Assembly (NCBI RefSeq): GCF_000005505.3
Contig: NC_016134.3
Location: 34,596,150 to 34,660,149 of the forward strand
Reading direction: 5' to 3'
DNA: 64,000 nt
Origin: Brachypodium distachyon
Taxonomy: Eukaryota > Streptophyta > Magnoliopsida > Poales > Poaceae
The notes under the pieces were generated by a model that saw only the letters and a list, made by a program, of their open reading frames with translations, was not told where the DNA came from and did no database searches. Each line of letters starts with the position of its first letter. The stretch's first letter is position 1. Below are positions 1-10,525 of the stretch, one piece after another. The translations under genes and the position numbers were made by a program.

Positions 1-114
1 AGGGTTCGGACAACGATGACTGATGCCCGTAGGCTCCTGCATGTGGGAAAGTACTTAGCATTACAATTGCGTAGCAGTCACGGTAATGAACACAATAGAT
101 AGAAATATACATAC

Positions 115-2691
115 CCTGTGGCTGGGTCTGTGGACGAAACTCGAAGTTCATCCTGGGACTCTGCTGGTGCTGCCACGACGAACCTCCAGCCTCAAAAGAG
201 GGCTGATGCTGGTGCCACGCCGAACCTCCAGCCTCAAAAGAGGGCTGCTGCTGGTGCCAATAGTCGAAAGAAGACTGCGGCTGGTGCCACGACGAACCTC
301 CGGCCTGCTCAGGAGGTGGTGGCCTGGGCGTCGACTGCTCTGGTAGACGTGGACGCGGGTGGTGTCGGGGGTGCGGTGCTTCCTGCTGACGTGGCCGCTG
401 CTGGTGCGTGGAGTGACGAGGGGGCCGTACGGACGCCTGGTGGTGAACGACGTTCGAAGTGCGAGTGCATGTGATGGCCGCGTAAACAGAGCGTAGCTTC
501 TCCTCCATTCGTCTAAGCCAGGACCGGTGCGGCTCCCGTGGTAGTAGAAGTGGACCGGTCGAAAGCGAATGTCCATACGCAGCGAACTCGGCCTGTAAAT
601 CCTATGTCAACTGAGCCTGCAATTGACACGAAGAGTATTACATATATATGGCAAAGTACGTAACAAACACATGCATTATGTTAAGAGAAGATACTTACCG
701 CGTGCTGTCTAGAGCATGAAGTAGACTGGCTAGGGTACATATCTTGCAAACTCGGCTCGGCTATCTCCTGGGGGTGAGAGTGCTGAATGATGGTCAATCG
801 GGTAGCTGTCATGTACCTCTGCAAATATTCGTTGAATAGATCGAGATCAAAGGCCGCCAATGGCCAAACCCGTGTCGTCGCAGTCTCCCACTCTGTGACG
901 TACGACTGAACCCTCTGCAGCCACAGAGTCTGGGTCCTGGTACTTCCCTTCCTGGTAAATCTGAGATCGCAATAGAAAGTTGAACAATTAAATTATGGAC
1001 AATTCTGGACGACAAACATAAATTGGAGAACTGCACATACCTATGGACGACCTGTGGAAGTGGATCCTCCGTCGGTGGAGGAACGACCAACTGGCATGCC
1101 CCAAACTGCCTCATGACCCTCTGCTGGGCCATCTCCTCCACGCAGACGTCGAAGATGATCTTTGATTTTGTCATCCAGTAAGCGTAATCTCTCGTGCAGA
1201 CCGTGGACATCCCGCCAGGGTATCTATCCTCGATGGCGTCCTGTGTGTACGGCTCCCAGACAACCGCCTCAGAGTGCAACACGTCGAACTGCTCGTTGAA
1301 TGATGGGTAGCACTTCCTGACCTGATCGTGTGCAAAGCGTCTCTGTAAAAAAAAGAAGTTAGCTTCATTCATGGTTTATGTAAACTAATGTATGAATTTC
1401 ACATTCGACATACCTTGCTACGTGTCCAAATTGTCACGAAAGTAGGCAGGTCGATGTGTTCTAAGTCAAACAACTCCTGCTCAGGGTTAGGGTGATCACC
1501 CGTAACGTCTGGTCGGCTGATAGAAAACCTCTCTCACGACCAGAGCTGCAACAATAAAGGACATCCAAGCAGGGCTGACTTGGGCGACGCAAGCTGGCAA
1601 GCGTTGCACATACCTCGGTACGTAGCAGCTAAGACGGCCGAACCCCAACTCCTCTGTGTGATGTCGTCACCACAAGTTGCATTCGCAATCTCCACTGCAA
1701 TAGGGATGTAGCGTGCGCTAATGGTGGTGGCGTGGTTCTCAGTGAACGTCACCTTCCCGAGAAGCCACATTATATATGCCTCAAGGCTCCGAGTGATCTG
1801 AGACTCAGTCATTTGGGTCTCTGGATACCCAAACTTCTGAATCTGCATGCAACAAAAACCAAGTGTTAGTAAACCCATGCAAGTATATGAGCTATGCTCT
1901 TAGATATATTAACTTAAAACACATCGATCTAACCTGGTAATTGAGCAACCAATCTAGCTTAGGTCCATGAGCCTCCGAGGTGAGTGGCCCAGCTCCGGCA
2001 AGAATACCTTGAAAACGTAGAGCATAAATTAACACATAGTTCCACATAGAGTACAAATTAAAACACAGGGCACGAATTAACACATACCTTGAAAGCGTAG
2101 TGCCATACCCTCCTGCCAATCAGCTGGTGCCTGCAACGGTCCTATGGGCTCACCCACCAATGGTAGTCCCAGCAGCATCGACACATCCTAGAGAGTAGGA
2201 GCCATCTCTCCCCAGCGAAAGTGAAACGTGTGTGTCTCGGGTCTCCATCTGTCCATTAAGCAGCTCAGCAGCGAGTGGTCAATTTGTACCCGTGTAGAGT
2301 TGAAGCCTCGTCGCTCGCCCTCTACCATTTCCGCACGAGTTGCCTCAACAAGTCGTGCAAAAGGTAAAGGCCAGCCCACTTCAAACTGCATAAATAAAAT
2401 GGACATGCAAGGGATGAATAATAAAATGGACATGCAAGAGATTATTGAATGAAATGTACATGCAAGGGATGAATAAATAAAATGGACATGCAAGGAATGA
2501 TTGAATAAATACCGTTGAATCCAGGCAGGGTGTATCATCCAATTTTCCTTCGGAGTGCCCGTGACAAGGGGCTCGACACTCCCAGGATGCGCCACCAATC
2601 GAGCAGCCCGATGCTTACTCTCAATCTCTGGAGATAGCAATGATACTCTCTCCATTTTGTGCCTGCAACATTTATAAACATAGTTAGACAT
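115..2691 (-). pseudogene. Plant mobile domain (PMD, aminotransferase-like) protein, decayed and partial
   Basis: Reconstructed from spliceable segments 2088-2691, 1934-2007, 1414-1842, 1041-1342, 699-960 and 115-592, whose GT-AG borders keep one frame from the second segment on. The first segment matches the PMD hallmark: a DRWRPETHTF motif, then a GEMAPTL(Q)DV stretch and LLGLPLVGEP. Later segments give RSLEAYIMWLLGK and a WLRRMEEKLRSVY region, and the last is Gln/Trp-rich with three copies of a PSFEAGGS-like repeat. No stop codon is seen before the left edge. An in-frame TAG (2188-2190) replaces the Gln of the TLQDV motif, and a TGA (1534-1536) sits where SWERF is expected. PMD proteins include host factors such as MAIN/MAIL1 and many transposon-borne versions. 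Placement beside a MULE transposase favours the latter. Confidence 0.75.
2391..2510. repeat. Tandem repeat, about 28 bp x 4, inside the PMD gene
   Basis: The core atggacatgcaag (one copy atgtacatgcaag) starts at 2399, 2426, 2454 and 2482. The tract falls between the codons for HPAWIQR and FEVGWPLPF. It is either a short intron (donor-like GT after 2513, acceptor-like AG before 2385) or an insertion, because it happens to be open in the PMD frame. Confidence 0.8.
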
Positions 2692-2699
2692 ACAAATTA

Positions 2700-2960
2700 A
2701 AGTTAAGCATAGTTAAACCGAGAGTACATATTAAAACGTAGTTGAACAAAGCGTAAAATTAACACACAGTTCCACACAGAGTACAAATTAAAACATAGAG
2801 CACAAATTAACACTTAGTTTCACAGAGTACTAAATAAAACTTAGTTCCACATAGAGTACAAATTAACACATAGTTTCACGGAGTACAAATTAACACAAAG
2901 TTTCACATATAGTACAAATTAAAACATAGGGTACAAATTAACACATAGTTTCACATATGC
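2700..2960. repeat. AT-rich tandem repeats between the PMD gene and transposase
   Basis: Degenerate repeats built on gtacaaattaacacatag and tagtttcacata follow one another through the spacer. Related copies occur in the PMD intron around 2015-2085. This is the only content I see between the two MULE genes. Confidence 0.75.
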
Positions 2961-2969
2961 ATGATAAGC

Positions 2970-5695
2970 CTAGTTTCTTCCTCTCCCTCGTCGTCCACGT
3001 CTCCCTCTTCCACGGGCAGTAGCTCCACCAGTACCGAAAGTTGGACAATAAGTGTCTCTGTGGCCAAAATGGTTGCATAGAAAACATTGTCGTGACGGTC
3101 CTCCGGCTTCAGATTCATCCATATCATTTCGGATGCGCCTGGACGGGCGTCTGCCTGTGCCTGTCCGCAGTAGTCTGGGGTCAGGGATGTACCGCTTTTC
3201 ACCAGGGGTTACCTTGTTGAAATTGCCCATTGCACGAAACCCTAGCATCTCACCCGTCCATGTGCTAAGCACAAACTCTTTCAGGTAATAGGGAGACACA
3301 AATGAGATTGCGTCCATCCCTAGCTGCCCGCAAGCAGCAAGTACATGTGAGCAAGGAAGGTGAAGCAACTTTGGTTTGTTGCAGGTGCACTCACACGTTG
3401 GCCACGCTTCATTTCCAATCTTCACCTCCTGTGTCCTCAATTCATTTCCAACACCGAACTTGTCAGTTGGCAAGCGCACCTCAAACCTGTGTTCTTGATT
3501 ACCGATGGCGACGACAGTATGAGACCTAGCTTTTTCCATCTTCTCATCCATGTACTTCATAATCTTTTCACAGTACGGTGTATTTGGGTTGTTCATGATA
3601 TGCATTTCAGCTCTCTGTCGTCTTTCTCTGAAATACTTCACCGTGCCATGGAAAATACCCTCGACGATGGCTGTAAGTGGTAAAGCCCTATTTCCCCTCA
3701 GGACAAAGTTGTATGTCCCTGCCAGGTTAGTAGTCATGACGCCGTACCTAGCGCCATGTGTGTCGTGCAGCAAAGACCACCGCTCCAGAGACTCGTGCTC
3801 TATCCACTGCTGAAAGTTTTTAATCTGCCTCCCAACCCTTCTCCTAGTGCCGGGTGGGTAAAACCCTGGCAAGTCACAAAGCCCAACAGTTTTTCCTCAG
3901 ATGGTCCTGTTCCAATTGTTGTCTGTGCAGCCACTGCTGCTACGTGTGCTGCTACCGCCGCGTTTCGTGCCGCTGTCCTCTCCCTAACATGTTTCTTCGT
4001 GAACTCATCAAGATAACCACGTATCGTAGTGTTCTTCCATTGTTGGTTCTGTTTGCAGAGTTTCTTGAATAGATTCATAAGTGACTTGTTCCTGAACTGC
4101 GAGAAGAAGTTGGCCCCCAAATGCCGCATGCACCAACGACTCTGCATGTCCTGCCATGGAGTCTTTTCATCAGGCCCAGGGTTTGTCAGTGTCCTTATCG
4201 CACTGAGTATGCCTGCATGTCTGTCAGGAAGGATGCACACATTCGGCTTATCATGCACAACTGCTCTCTTGAGCTGCCTGAAAAACCATAACCAACTTTC
4301 AGTGTTCTCACCCTCCACGAAAGCAAATGCGAGCGGAACGATTTGATTGTTGCCGTCTTGACCAATGGCGGTCAAGATCTGCCCCCTGTATTTGCCAGTG
4401 AGAAAAGTGCCATCTACGCATAATACGGGTCGACAATGATGGAAAGCTTGGACGCATACACCGAAAGTGAAGAACAGTCGTTGCAGCACCCTCACAGTTG
4501 GATACTCTGGGTGCAGAAAGTGTTGGATGTCGACATAGGTGCCTGGATTACGGGCTTGCAGTGTATGGAGGAGGCGGACAACAGAGTCGTATGAGTCAAA
4601 AAACGAACCAAATCTTTCCTCAAGAGCCCTCTGCTTAGCCCTCCAAGCCTTGCCATACGAAATGTTGTACTTAAACCTTACCCTGACCTTATGCATGATG
4701 GCCTTCACTTCCATTGCTTTGTTCTCCACTATCTCCGTGTAAAGCAACCGAGCAAGAAGCGTCGACGAGAGGTTACGATGGTCTTGAGGGATACTGGGAA
4801 TGACACATGTGTGCAACACCAAGTCACTCACAACCCAATCTGTGTCATACTTGGGAACATAGCCATGCACTCTCCCGAGACAATCTATTTGTTCGCACTC
4901 CATTGTCAGATATTTTTGTGAAGAGACTGTTGTTTTCAAAACCCTTTGCGTGGACATTGCCCAAGCAACTATGGCATCCTGCAGATGTTTCTTGTCACGA
5001 AATCTGGCACCCTTCGCAATGTTGTTCTGATGATATTGCCATGCAGAGTCATGCCCATCGTCCACGGTCATAGCTGAAGAGAAGTGTTGATTCCATGATG
5101 CAGGAATCGGCACCTCCTCTTCGTCTGACTCATGAGACTCATCGTCATAAGAACTACGACCATCTGTATCTTCATCCTCCATCTCGTTCTGCAACTGACC
5201 ATCTTCTTCGTCCGCATCTGCCTCGCCAGTGTACTCATCCTCTCCTACTGCCCTGGAGCTCTGGCCTGATTCATAACCACCACCTCCAGCATTCGACACA
5301 GAGTTTGTATTGGACAAGTCATAACTTGATTCACCCTCGCTTTCAGCTGGATTGGTCTCATGAGCGACAACCTGGATTAAGGCGACAGGTGTAGTTCCCC
5401 TTTTCTCGCAACTTTCTAACTAGCGCACCCACTTTGATGTCCGTTCTATCGGCCTCAAAACCCAGAAAATATTCGAACTTGACTTGGTCCACAATGCTTG
5501 CACAAGGACGGTGTATGTTTCAGGATTGACCGCTAAACATCCTGCCAACCATTCCTGCAGCTGACTAAACGTCCATGTTTGAGGGGCTGTTAGATCCAAC
5601 TCCACATACTTAAACTGACTCAGATCAGCTCCGTGCTCGGTTGTTAAGACAGTACCGGAACCGTAGTAAAAAACAAACTTCACTACACCGGACAT
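2970..5695 (-). pseudogene. MuDR-type MULE transposase, broken by a stop and a frameshift
   Basis: The ATG at 5695 opens the usual N-terminal segment (KFVFYYGSGTVL, then WVLRPIERTSKWVR). A TAG at 5420-5422 interrupts at a position where Trp is usual, after which the same frame continues through an acidic linker to the DDE domain. That domain shows CVDGTFLTGKYRG (first Asp), LPDRHAGIL (second Asp) and WCMRHLGANF (the C2H-like motif). At 3890-3894 a run of five T (A on the coding strand) is one base short, and the protein continues in another frame: DLPGFYPPGTRR, a SWIM zinc finger (CTC then PCSH) and a C-terminal CX2CX4HX4C zinc knuckle in CFLCNHFGHRDTYC, ending Arg/Gly-rich at 2970. The family binds terminal repeats and catalyses cut-and-paste transposition. 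One repair at each break would give about 900 residues, the usual length. Confidence 0.85.
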
Positions 5696-5716
5696 CTCTG
5701 ATGCCTAAAAAAATGT

Positions 5717-6345
5717 TTAGACGCGTCAAATACTAAGCAGTACGGCATATTAAAAATATTAATACGTGACAAATACTAAACAATACGGCATATAAAAAAA
5801 ATTTAGACGCGTCAAATACTAAGCAGTACGGCATATAAAAAATATTAAGACCGTCAAATACTAAGCAGTACGGCATATTAAAATTTTTAATACGTGACAA
5901 ATACTAAACAATACGGCATATAAAAAATGTTTAGACGTGTCAAATACTAAGCAGTACGGCATATAAAAAATATTAAGACCGTCAAATACTAAGCAGTATG
6001 GCATATTAAAAATATTAATATGCGTCAAATACTAAGCAGTACGGCATATAAAAAATGTTTAGACGCGTCAAATACTAAGCAGTACGGCCTATAAAAAAAA
6101 TTTAGACGCGTCAAATACTAAGCAGTACGGCATATAAAAATATTAGAACGCGTCAAATACTAAGCAGTACGGCATATTAAAAATATTAATACGCGTCAAA
6201 TACTAAGCAGTACGGCATATTAAAAATATTAATACGCGTCAAATACTAAGCAGTACGGCATCAGAAAAAATCTATTCTATCAAAATATATTACTACCGGC
6301 CATAATATTTAGACGCATCAAATACTAAGCTGTACGACATTAACA
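5717..6345. repeat. Minisatellite, about 43-bp unit x 14
   Basis: The core caaatactaagcagtacggc recurs 14 times, starting near 5727, 5769, 5812, 5853, 5897, 5941, 5982, 6025, 6068, 6111, 6152, 6196, 6239 and 6319. Units are joined by AT-rich linkers and often start with the palindrome acgcgt. The array begins about 20 bp upstream of the transposase ATG, so it occupies the promoter or leader position. Whether it binds transposase or is neutral expansion is unknown. Confidence 0.9.
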
Positions 6346-6560
6346 GTTGTCCAAAATAATGAGCTCTACAAAACGCTAAAACATACTTCTATATATACAT
6401 ACACACGTATCCTCATAAACATATACATTATAGGATAAATACGTGAGAGATTAGGATTTACCCTTGAAGCGTGTGAACCCCAACCTCGAGCAGCCTCACA
6501 GTCACCGGATGGGCACCACCACCACCTCCAAACCCTTCCAAACCACCACCATTGCCCCAA

Positions 6561-7150
6561 CTTAGCAACACGAAATTAGCTCAAAATGTTCAACAAAAAG
6601 ATTAGATCAAGGTGTCATTGGGTGCTAAATAGCAAGGGGATGCAGTTTTGTGGGTTAAACGGGATCAAAACTCACTCATTTTGGCAAGAATTTGGGGGCA
6701 TTTTTGAGGAAGAAGAAGAGGAGAAGAAGAACACAAGGTGCAGCCAGCAGGAAGAAGAAGAGGGCTCGGTGGACTGGGCTCGCGCGATGGGAAGTGAGGA
6801 AAGGAAAGGAAAAGGAGAAAAAGAAAAAAGAGAAAAGGATTTCCCGGGAGGCCTGTCGGCCTGGGCCAGGCCGACAGGCTCGAGTGGGCCCCGCGCGCTC
6901 GGCAGCCGGCCTCGGCCAGGCCGACTGGGCCTACTCGGCTTGGGCCAGGCTGACTGGGCCCAATCGGTCTAGCCCAGCCCGAGGCCGTAATATTTTTGAG
7001 ATTTTTGGAAAGCGCGTATTATTTTCGGAAATGATTAAAAAATTCGTATTATTTATAAAAAATTAGCGGAGTACGAGCAACCTCCAGGGCTGCCTCAGAA
7101 CCCGACGAAGACCGCGGCACACCAAAACGGGGCCGAGGAGCTCGCGCAGT
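6561..7150. other. Spacer with GC-rich palindromic cluster
   Basis: No gene is seen. A purine-rich tract (6710-6840) is followed by a GC-rich block (6845-6985) built from variants of GGCCAGGCCGAC. It includes a perfect inverted repeat, 6851-6879 (12-bp arms, 5-base loop), and then an AT-rich tail. It may mark the MULE end or a separate element. Confidence 0.6.
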
Positions 7151-8595
7151 TTACACCCAGCCAGAAAAATCCACCTCCACACCTGGTGACCCCTCAAAAC
7201 GTGTGGTCAACACATTGGCGGAAGAAGGCGGAATATTGCCGGAGGACGGAACATTAGACGAAGATTCCGAATTTTTCGCCCTTTTATTATACTTATCTAA
7301 TTTATCATCATCACGATCATGAGATTTGTCGTTGGACTCATCATCACGCTCCATAGGAGTGGGCCCGACAGTGGAATCAACATGAAAATCCACGGGTTCC
7401 AAAGAGAATTGCAGCACATACCCAATTTTTGCCATTGCGACATCCACATCAACCGAAAAGAGCGTGGGATCCAGCACAGTGACCTTAATGCGGACATCCC
7501 TCTCTTCCGAAAACAGAACATATCGACATCCTCGGTGACGCCAACTACAAAGCCGGCCGCCCACATCCCAAGAAAATGTTTCAAGGATGGAGGCACACCT
7601 TTAACATGTACCCAGACCATGTGCAAGTGGAAGGCAGCTGGAACCTCATCGGGATTCCACTCGCTAAATTTCAACGAGACATTCTGGGACTTTAAACGAA
7701 TCTCCAAATTCGCGAACCGCTGGAGCTCCTCTTGTGAGGGAAAAGCCACCACGAAAGCATTGTTGCCGTGGGGGATTGCCTCCCAAGTCCAGGAACTCGT
7801 AGTTGGAATCATACGGCGAAGCTCCGCTTCGAGCACTTCCGCCAAAATAGCCCCTCCCGACACAGAAACCAAGGCGGTAGGGGATATGCTTGGCGCAACC
7901 CCGTTACCAGCCATTGCTTCTTCGGGAATCTGAAAAAAAAAACCATCTTATCACCGTCATAGCCACATAGCCTTGCGGTTGGACGGGGCATTTTCAAGAT
8001 AGGACACCGGAGCTCATTGTGATCATGTTTGTCGCACACCACACAGTACACATCTACCGGGCACTCTTTGGTCACATGATCAACGCCAACATATCATTTT
8101 CTTCTTTTTTTCTTTAGCAGCACCACCTTGACGATCATCAGGTTGACGAGGAACAACAGGGGGTGGCGCGATTACCTGCGGCGGAAGGCGACCGCGAGGA
8201 GCAGCCAGCCCCGCAGCAACCTCGCCCCCTACAGCGACCACCGGCAAGCTCCTCGGGCCGGCTCCGAAGGAGAAACCACCACCACCAGAGGCGCTGCCCG
8301 AACCAAAGGCGGATGGCGGCAGCGCCGAGAAGGAACGAACCTCCGGGACAGTCGGCCGGGGAGGCGCGCCCTGAGAAGAAGGTGAACCCTGGGATGCAGC
8401 CGTGACCGCCCCGCCCATCATCCGTCCGCGAGGATGCTGGAACTGCCCCCCCACGGCCGGAAGTGAACGGCCGCCTCCTGCCGCAGGAGACGCATGGCTA
8501 CCACCCGTTGTCAATGGCGCACGGCCATTGGAGCTTGAGGCCGCACCATCGCCCGAGAGGACAGCCTTTCCACGACTGCCGCCTGCACCAGACAT
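7151..8595 (-). pseudogene. Retroelement-type ORF (zinc knuckle + DUF4283-like), frameshifted
   Basis: Starting at the ATG at 8595, a Gly/Pro/Ser-rich N-terminus leads to a zinc-knuckle-like segment (CVVCDKHDHNELRC, about 8000-8055). The protein then changes frame at a run of ten A (coding-strand T) near 7931-7940 into MAGNGVAPSISP, followed by a DUF4283-like domain (HGNNAFVVAF, FSEWNPDEVP, MVWVHVKGVPP, GVTEDVD). It shifts frame again near 7510-7525 before VTVLDPTLFSVDVDV and an acidic C-terminal tail. Such proteins are common beside LINE-type reverse transcriptases in grasses, but no reverse transcriptase is present here. I read it as a decayed fragment; an intron-containing host gene is less likely because the frame changes fall at homopolymers. 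Confidence 0.6.
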
Positions 8596-9098
8596 AACAA
8601 CGTAATGTTTTTCTATTAGTGCAAACCGAAAGATCAAATCTACAAAATTCATGTGCTTTTTTATTCTCTGTTTTGCGCATGCATTCTTACCTTATTCCTG
8701 AGTGTTCATAATGCTGAGAATGAAAGACCATAGCGGTACAAAAAACTTGCATCATGTGCTGCACGGAAAAACAAATGTCACCAGCACCGTTGCGTCCAAA
8801 TTACTCCTAAAATAATGCACGCGTCAAACTTTGTTTGATTCTCAATGTATGGATAATCTAGACAAATAGTACTCCGTATAATATATGGTCCTGGCAAGGA
8901 ACTACAAATATGATACATCCATCTTGATTCATACTAGTACACAATCTTTAAGCTCCTGATCCCCTCTCTCTCATGCCATCTCCACTAACCACAAGTAATT
9001 ACCATAGAGCAAGTCTTTGGATTCTTTCCCAAACTTTTCTCATCAACCAACGATCTACCTAAAGATAGCCAAGTTTCCACTTTCAGCTGGCAGCAGCC

Positions 9099-10525
9099 AT
9101 GGGCGCCTCCACTCCTCGCCCCCATTCCAGCTCCCGGCAGACGCTTCCACGCCTCACCAAGAAGATCCTCACCTTCGCGGTCTACGCCCTCGTCCCACTC
9201 GCCCTCCTCCACTACTTAATCTCCTCTCTTCCCATCGCCGACCCTTCCCATTCCCCCTTGGCTCCCCACGGTAATCAACCGCCGCATTCAAAGACTCGCC
9301 CGATGTGGCGCAGCGCAATGACAAGGCTCTCTTTTTTTGGTTTGTAGGGGGTAATAAGGAGCAGCAGGCCGGGGCAAGAAAGCAGATGCTGAAGGTGGCT
9401 CCGGCGGCGGCGCGGCCGCGGTGCGACTACTCGGATGGGGAATGGGTGCGGGACGCGGCGGGGCCGCGGTACAACGGGTCGAGCTGCGGCGGGACGATCA
9501 AGGACGGGCAGAACTGCATGGCGCACGGCCGGCCGGACAAGGGTTACCTGTACTGGCGGTGGCGGCCGCGCGGACACGGGTGCGCGCTCCCGCCCTTCTC
9601 GCCGGGGGAGTTCCTGGAGCTCGTGCGCGGCCGCCACGTGGCTTTCGTGGGCGACTCGCTGGCGCGGAACCAGTGCGAGTCGCTGGTGTGCCTCCTGGGC
9701 TCCGAGTTCCCCGCCGAGCTCGTCCTCGGCGCCGGGGGCGAGGGCGAGGAGGAGCGCAAGTTCCGGCGGTGGGAGTTCCGGTCGCACAACGCGACGGTGT
9801 CCGTGTTCTGGTCGCCGTTCCTGGTCAACGGCACGGAGAAGTCGTCTGCGCCGGGCGGGGTCGACCACAACAGGCTCTACCTGGACCAGCCGGACGAGCG
9901 CTGGGCGGCGGAGCTCCCGGGGATGGACGTGGTGGTGCTCTCCATCGGGCACTGGTTCCTGCACCCGGCCATGTACTACGAGCGCGGCGCCGTGATCGGG
10001 TGCCACCACTGCCCGGAGCCCATCCACCCGGAGACGGGCTTCTTCGGCGTGTTCCGCCTCGCCGTCAAGAACGCGCTCCGCGAGATCATCGCCCGCGCCA
10101 GCTCCAGCGCCGGGCGTCGGGAGAAGAAGCTGGCCGTGGTGGCGACGTTCTCGCCGGCGCACTTCGACGGGGAGTGGGACAGCCCCGACGCGTGCGCGCG
10201 GTCGGAGCCGTACGCGCCGGGGGAGAAGGAGATGCGGTACATGGACCGGGAGCTGTGGCGGACGGAGGTCGAGGAGGCCGCCGCGGCAGCCGACGAGGCC
10301 AGGGTGCGCGGGTCCGCCGTGACGGTGGAGGCGCTCCAGGTGACGAAGCTGGCGGACATGCGCGCCGACGGGCACCCTGGCCCGTACATGCACGCCGGCG
10401 GCGGCGGCGGCGGCGGCGACCGAGTGGCCAACGACTGCGTGCACTGGTGCCTCCCTGGTCCCATCGACACGTGGAACGAGATCTTGCTGCGGATGGTCAA
10501 GCGGTGGAGGCAGGGTCCTCCGTAG
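9099..10525 (+). CDS. Trichome birefringence-like (TBL) polysaccharide O-acetyltransferase
   Basis: Two exons, 9099-9270 and 9348-10525, joined across a 77-bp GT-AG intron, encode 449 residues. The N-terminus has a basic patch and one membrane anchor (about residues 23-44), as in type II Golgi proteins. The TBL domain starts with CDYSDGEWV and continues to the catalytic GDS motif (VAFVGDSLARNQ, Ser161). It ends with the DxxH motif in DCVHWCLPGPIDTW (Asp420, His423), which completes the Ser-His-Asp triad. Family members acetylate xylan, xyloglucan, mannan or pectin in the Golgi. The CHHCPEPIHPETGFFGVFR region recalls the TBL19-27 clade (xyloglucan and mannan acetyltransferases), but the substrate is not certain. 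A Gly tract near residue 410 is a lineage-specific expansion. No disabling change is visible. Confidence 0.9.

Larger units (their letters stand above)
1..6560 (-). mobile_element. Mutator-like element (MULE) with transposase and PMD gene
   Basis: A degenerate MULE read on the minus strand. It holds a MuDR-type transposase (2970-5695) and a plant mobile domain gene (115-2691) in the same orientation, separated by an AT-rich repeat tract, with a minisatellite upstream of the transposase start. I could not find paired terminal inverted repeats; the left end probably lies outside the window and the right boundary is a guess. Both genes carry in-frame stops, so this copy is probably not autonomous. 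Confidence 0.7.

Noticed and set aside
5717..6345. Regular repeats resembling a CRISPR array
   Set aside because: Spacers are not unique but AT-rich variants of each other, and the genome is a plant's; this is a minisatellite.
7319..7933. Plus-strand open frame of about 200 codons
   Set aside because: Antisense to the DUF4283-like ORF, with no family of its own.
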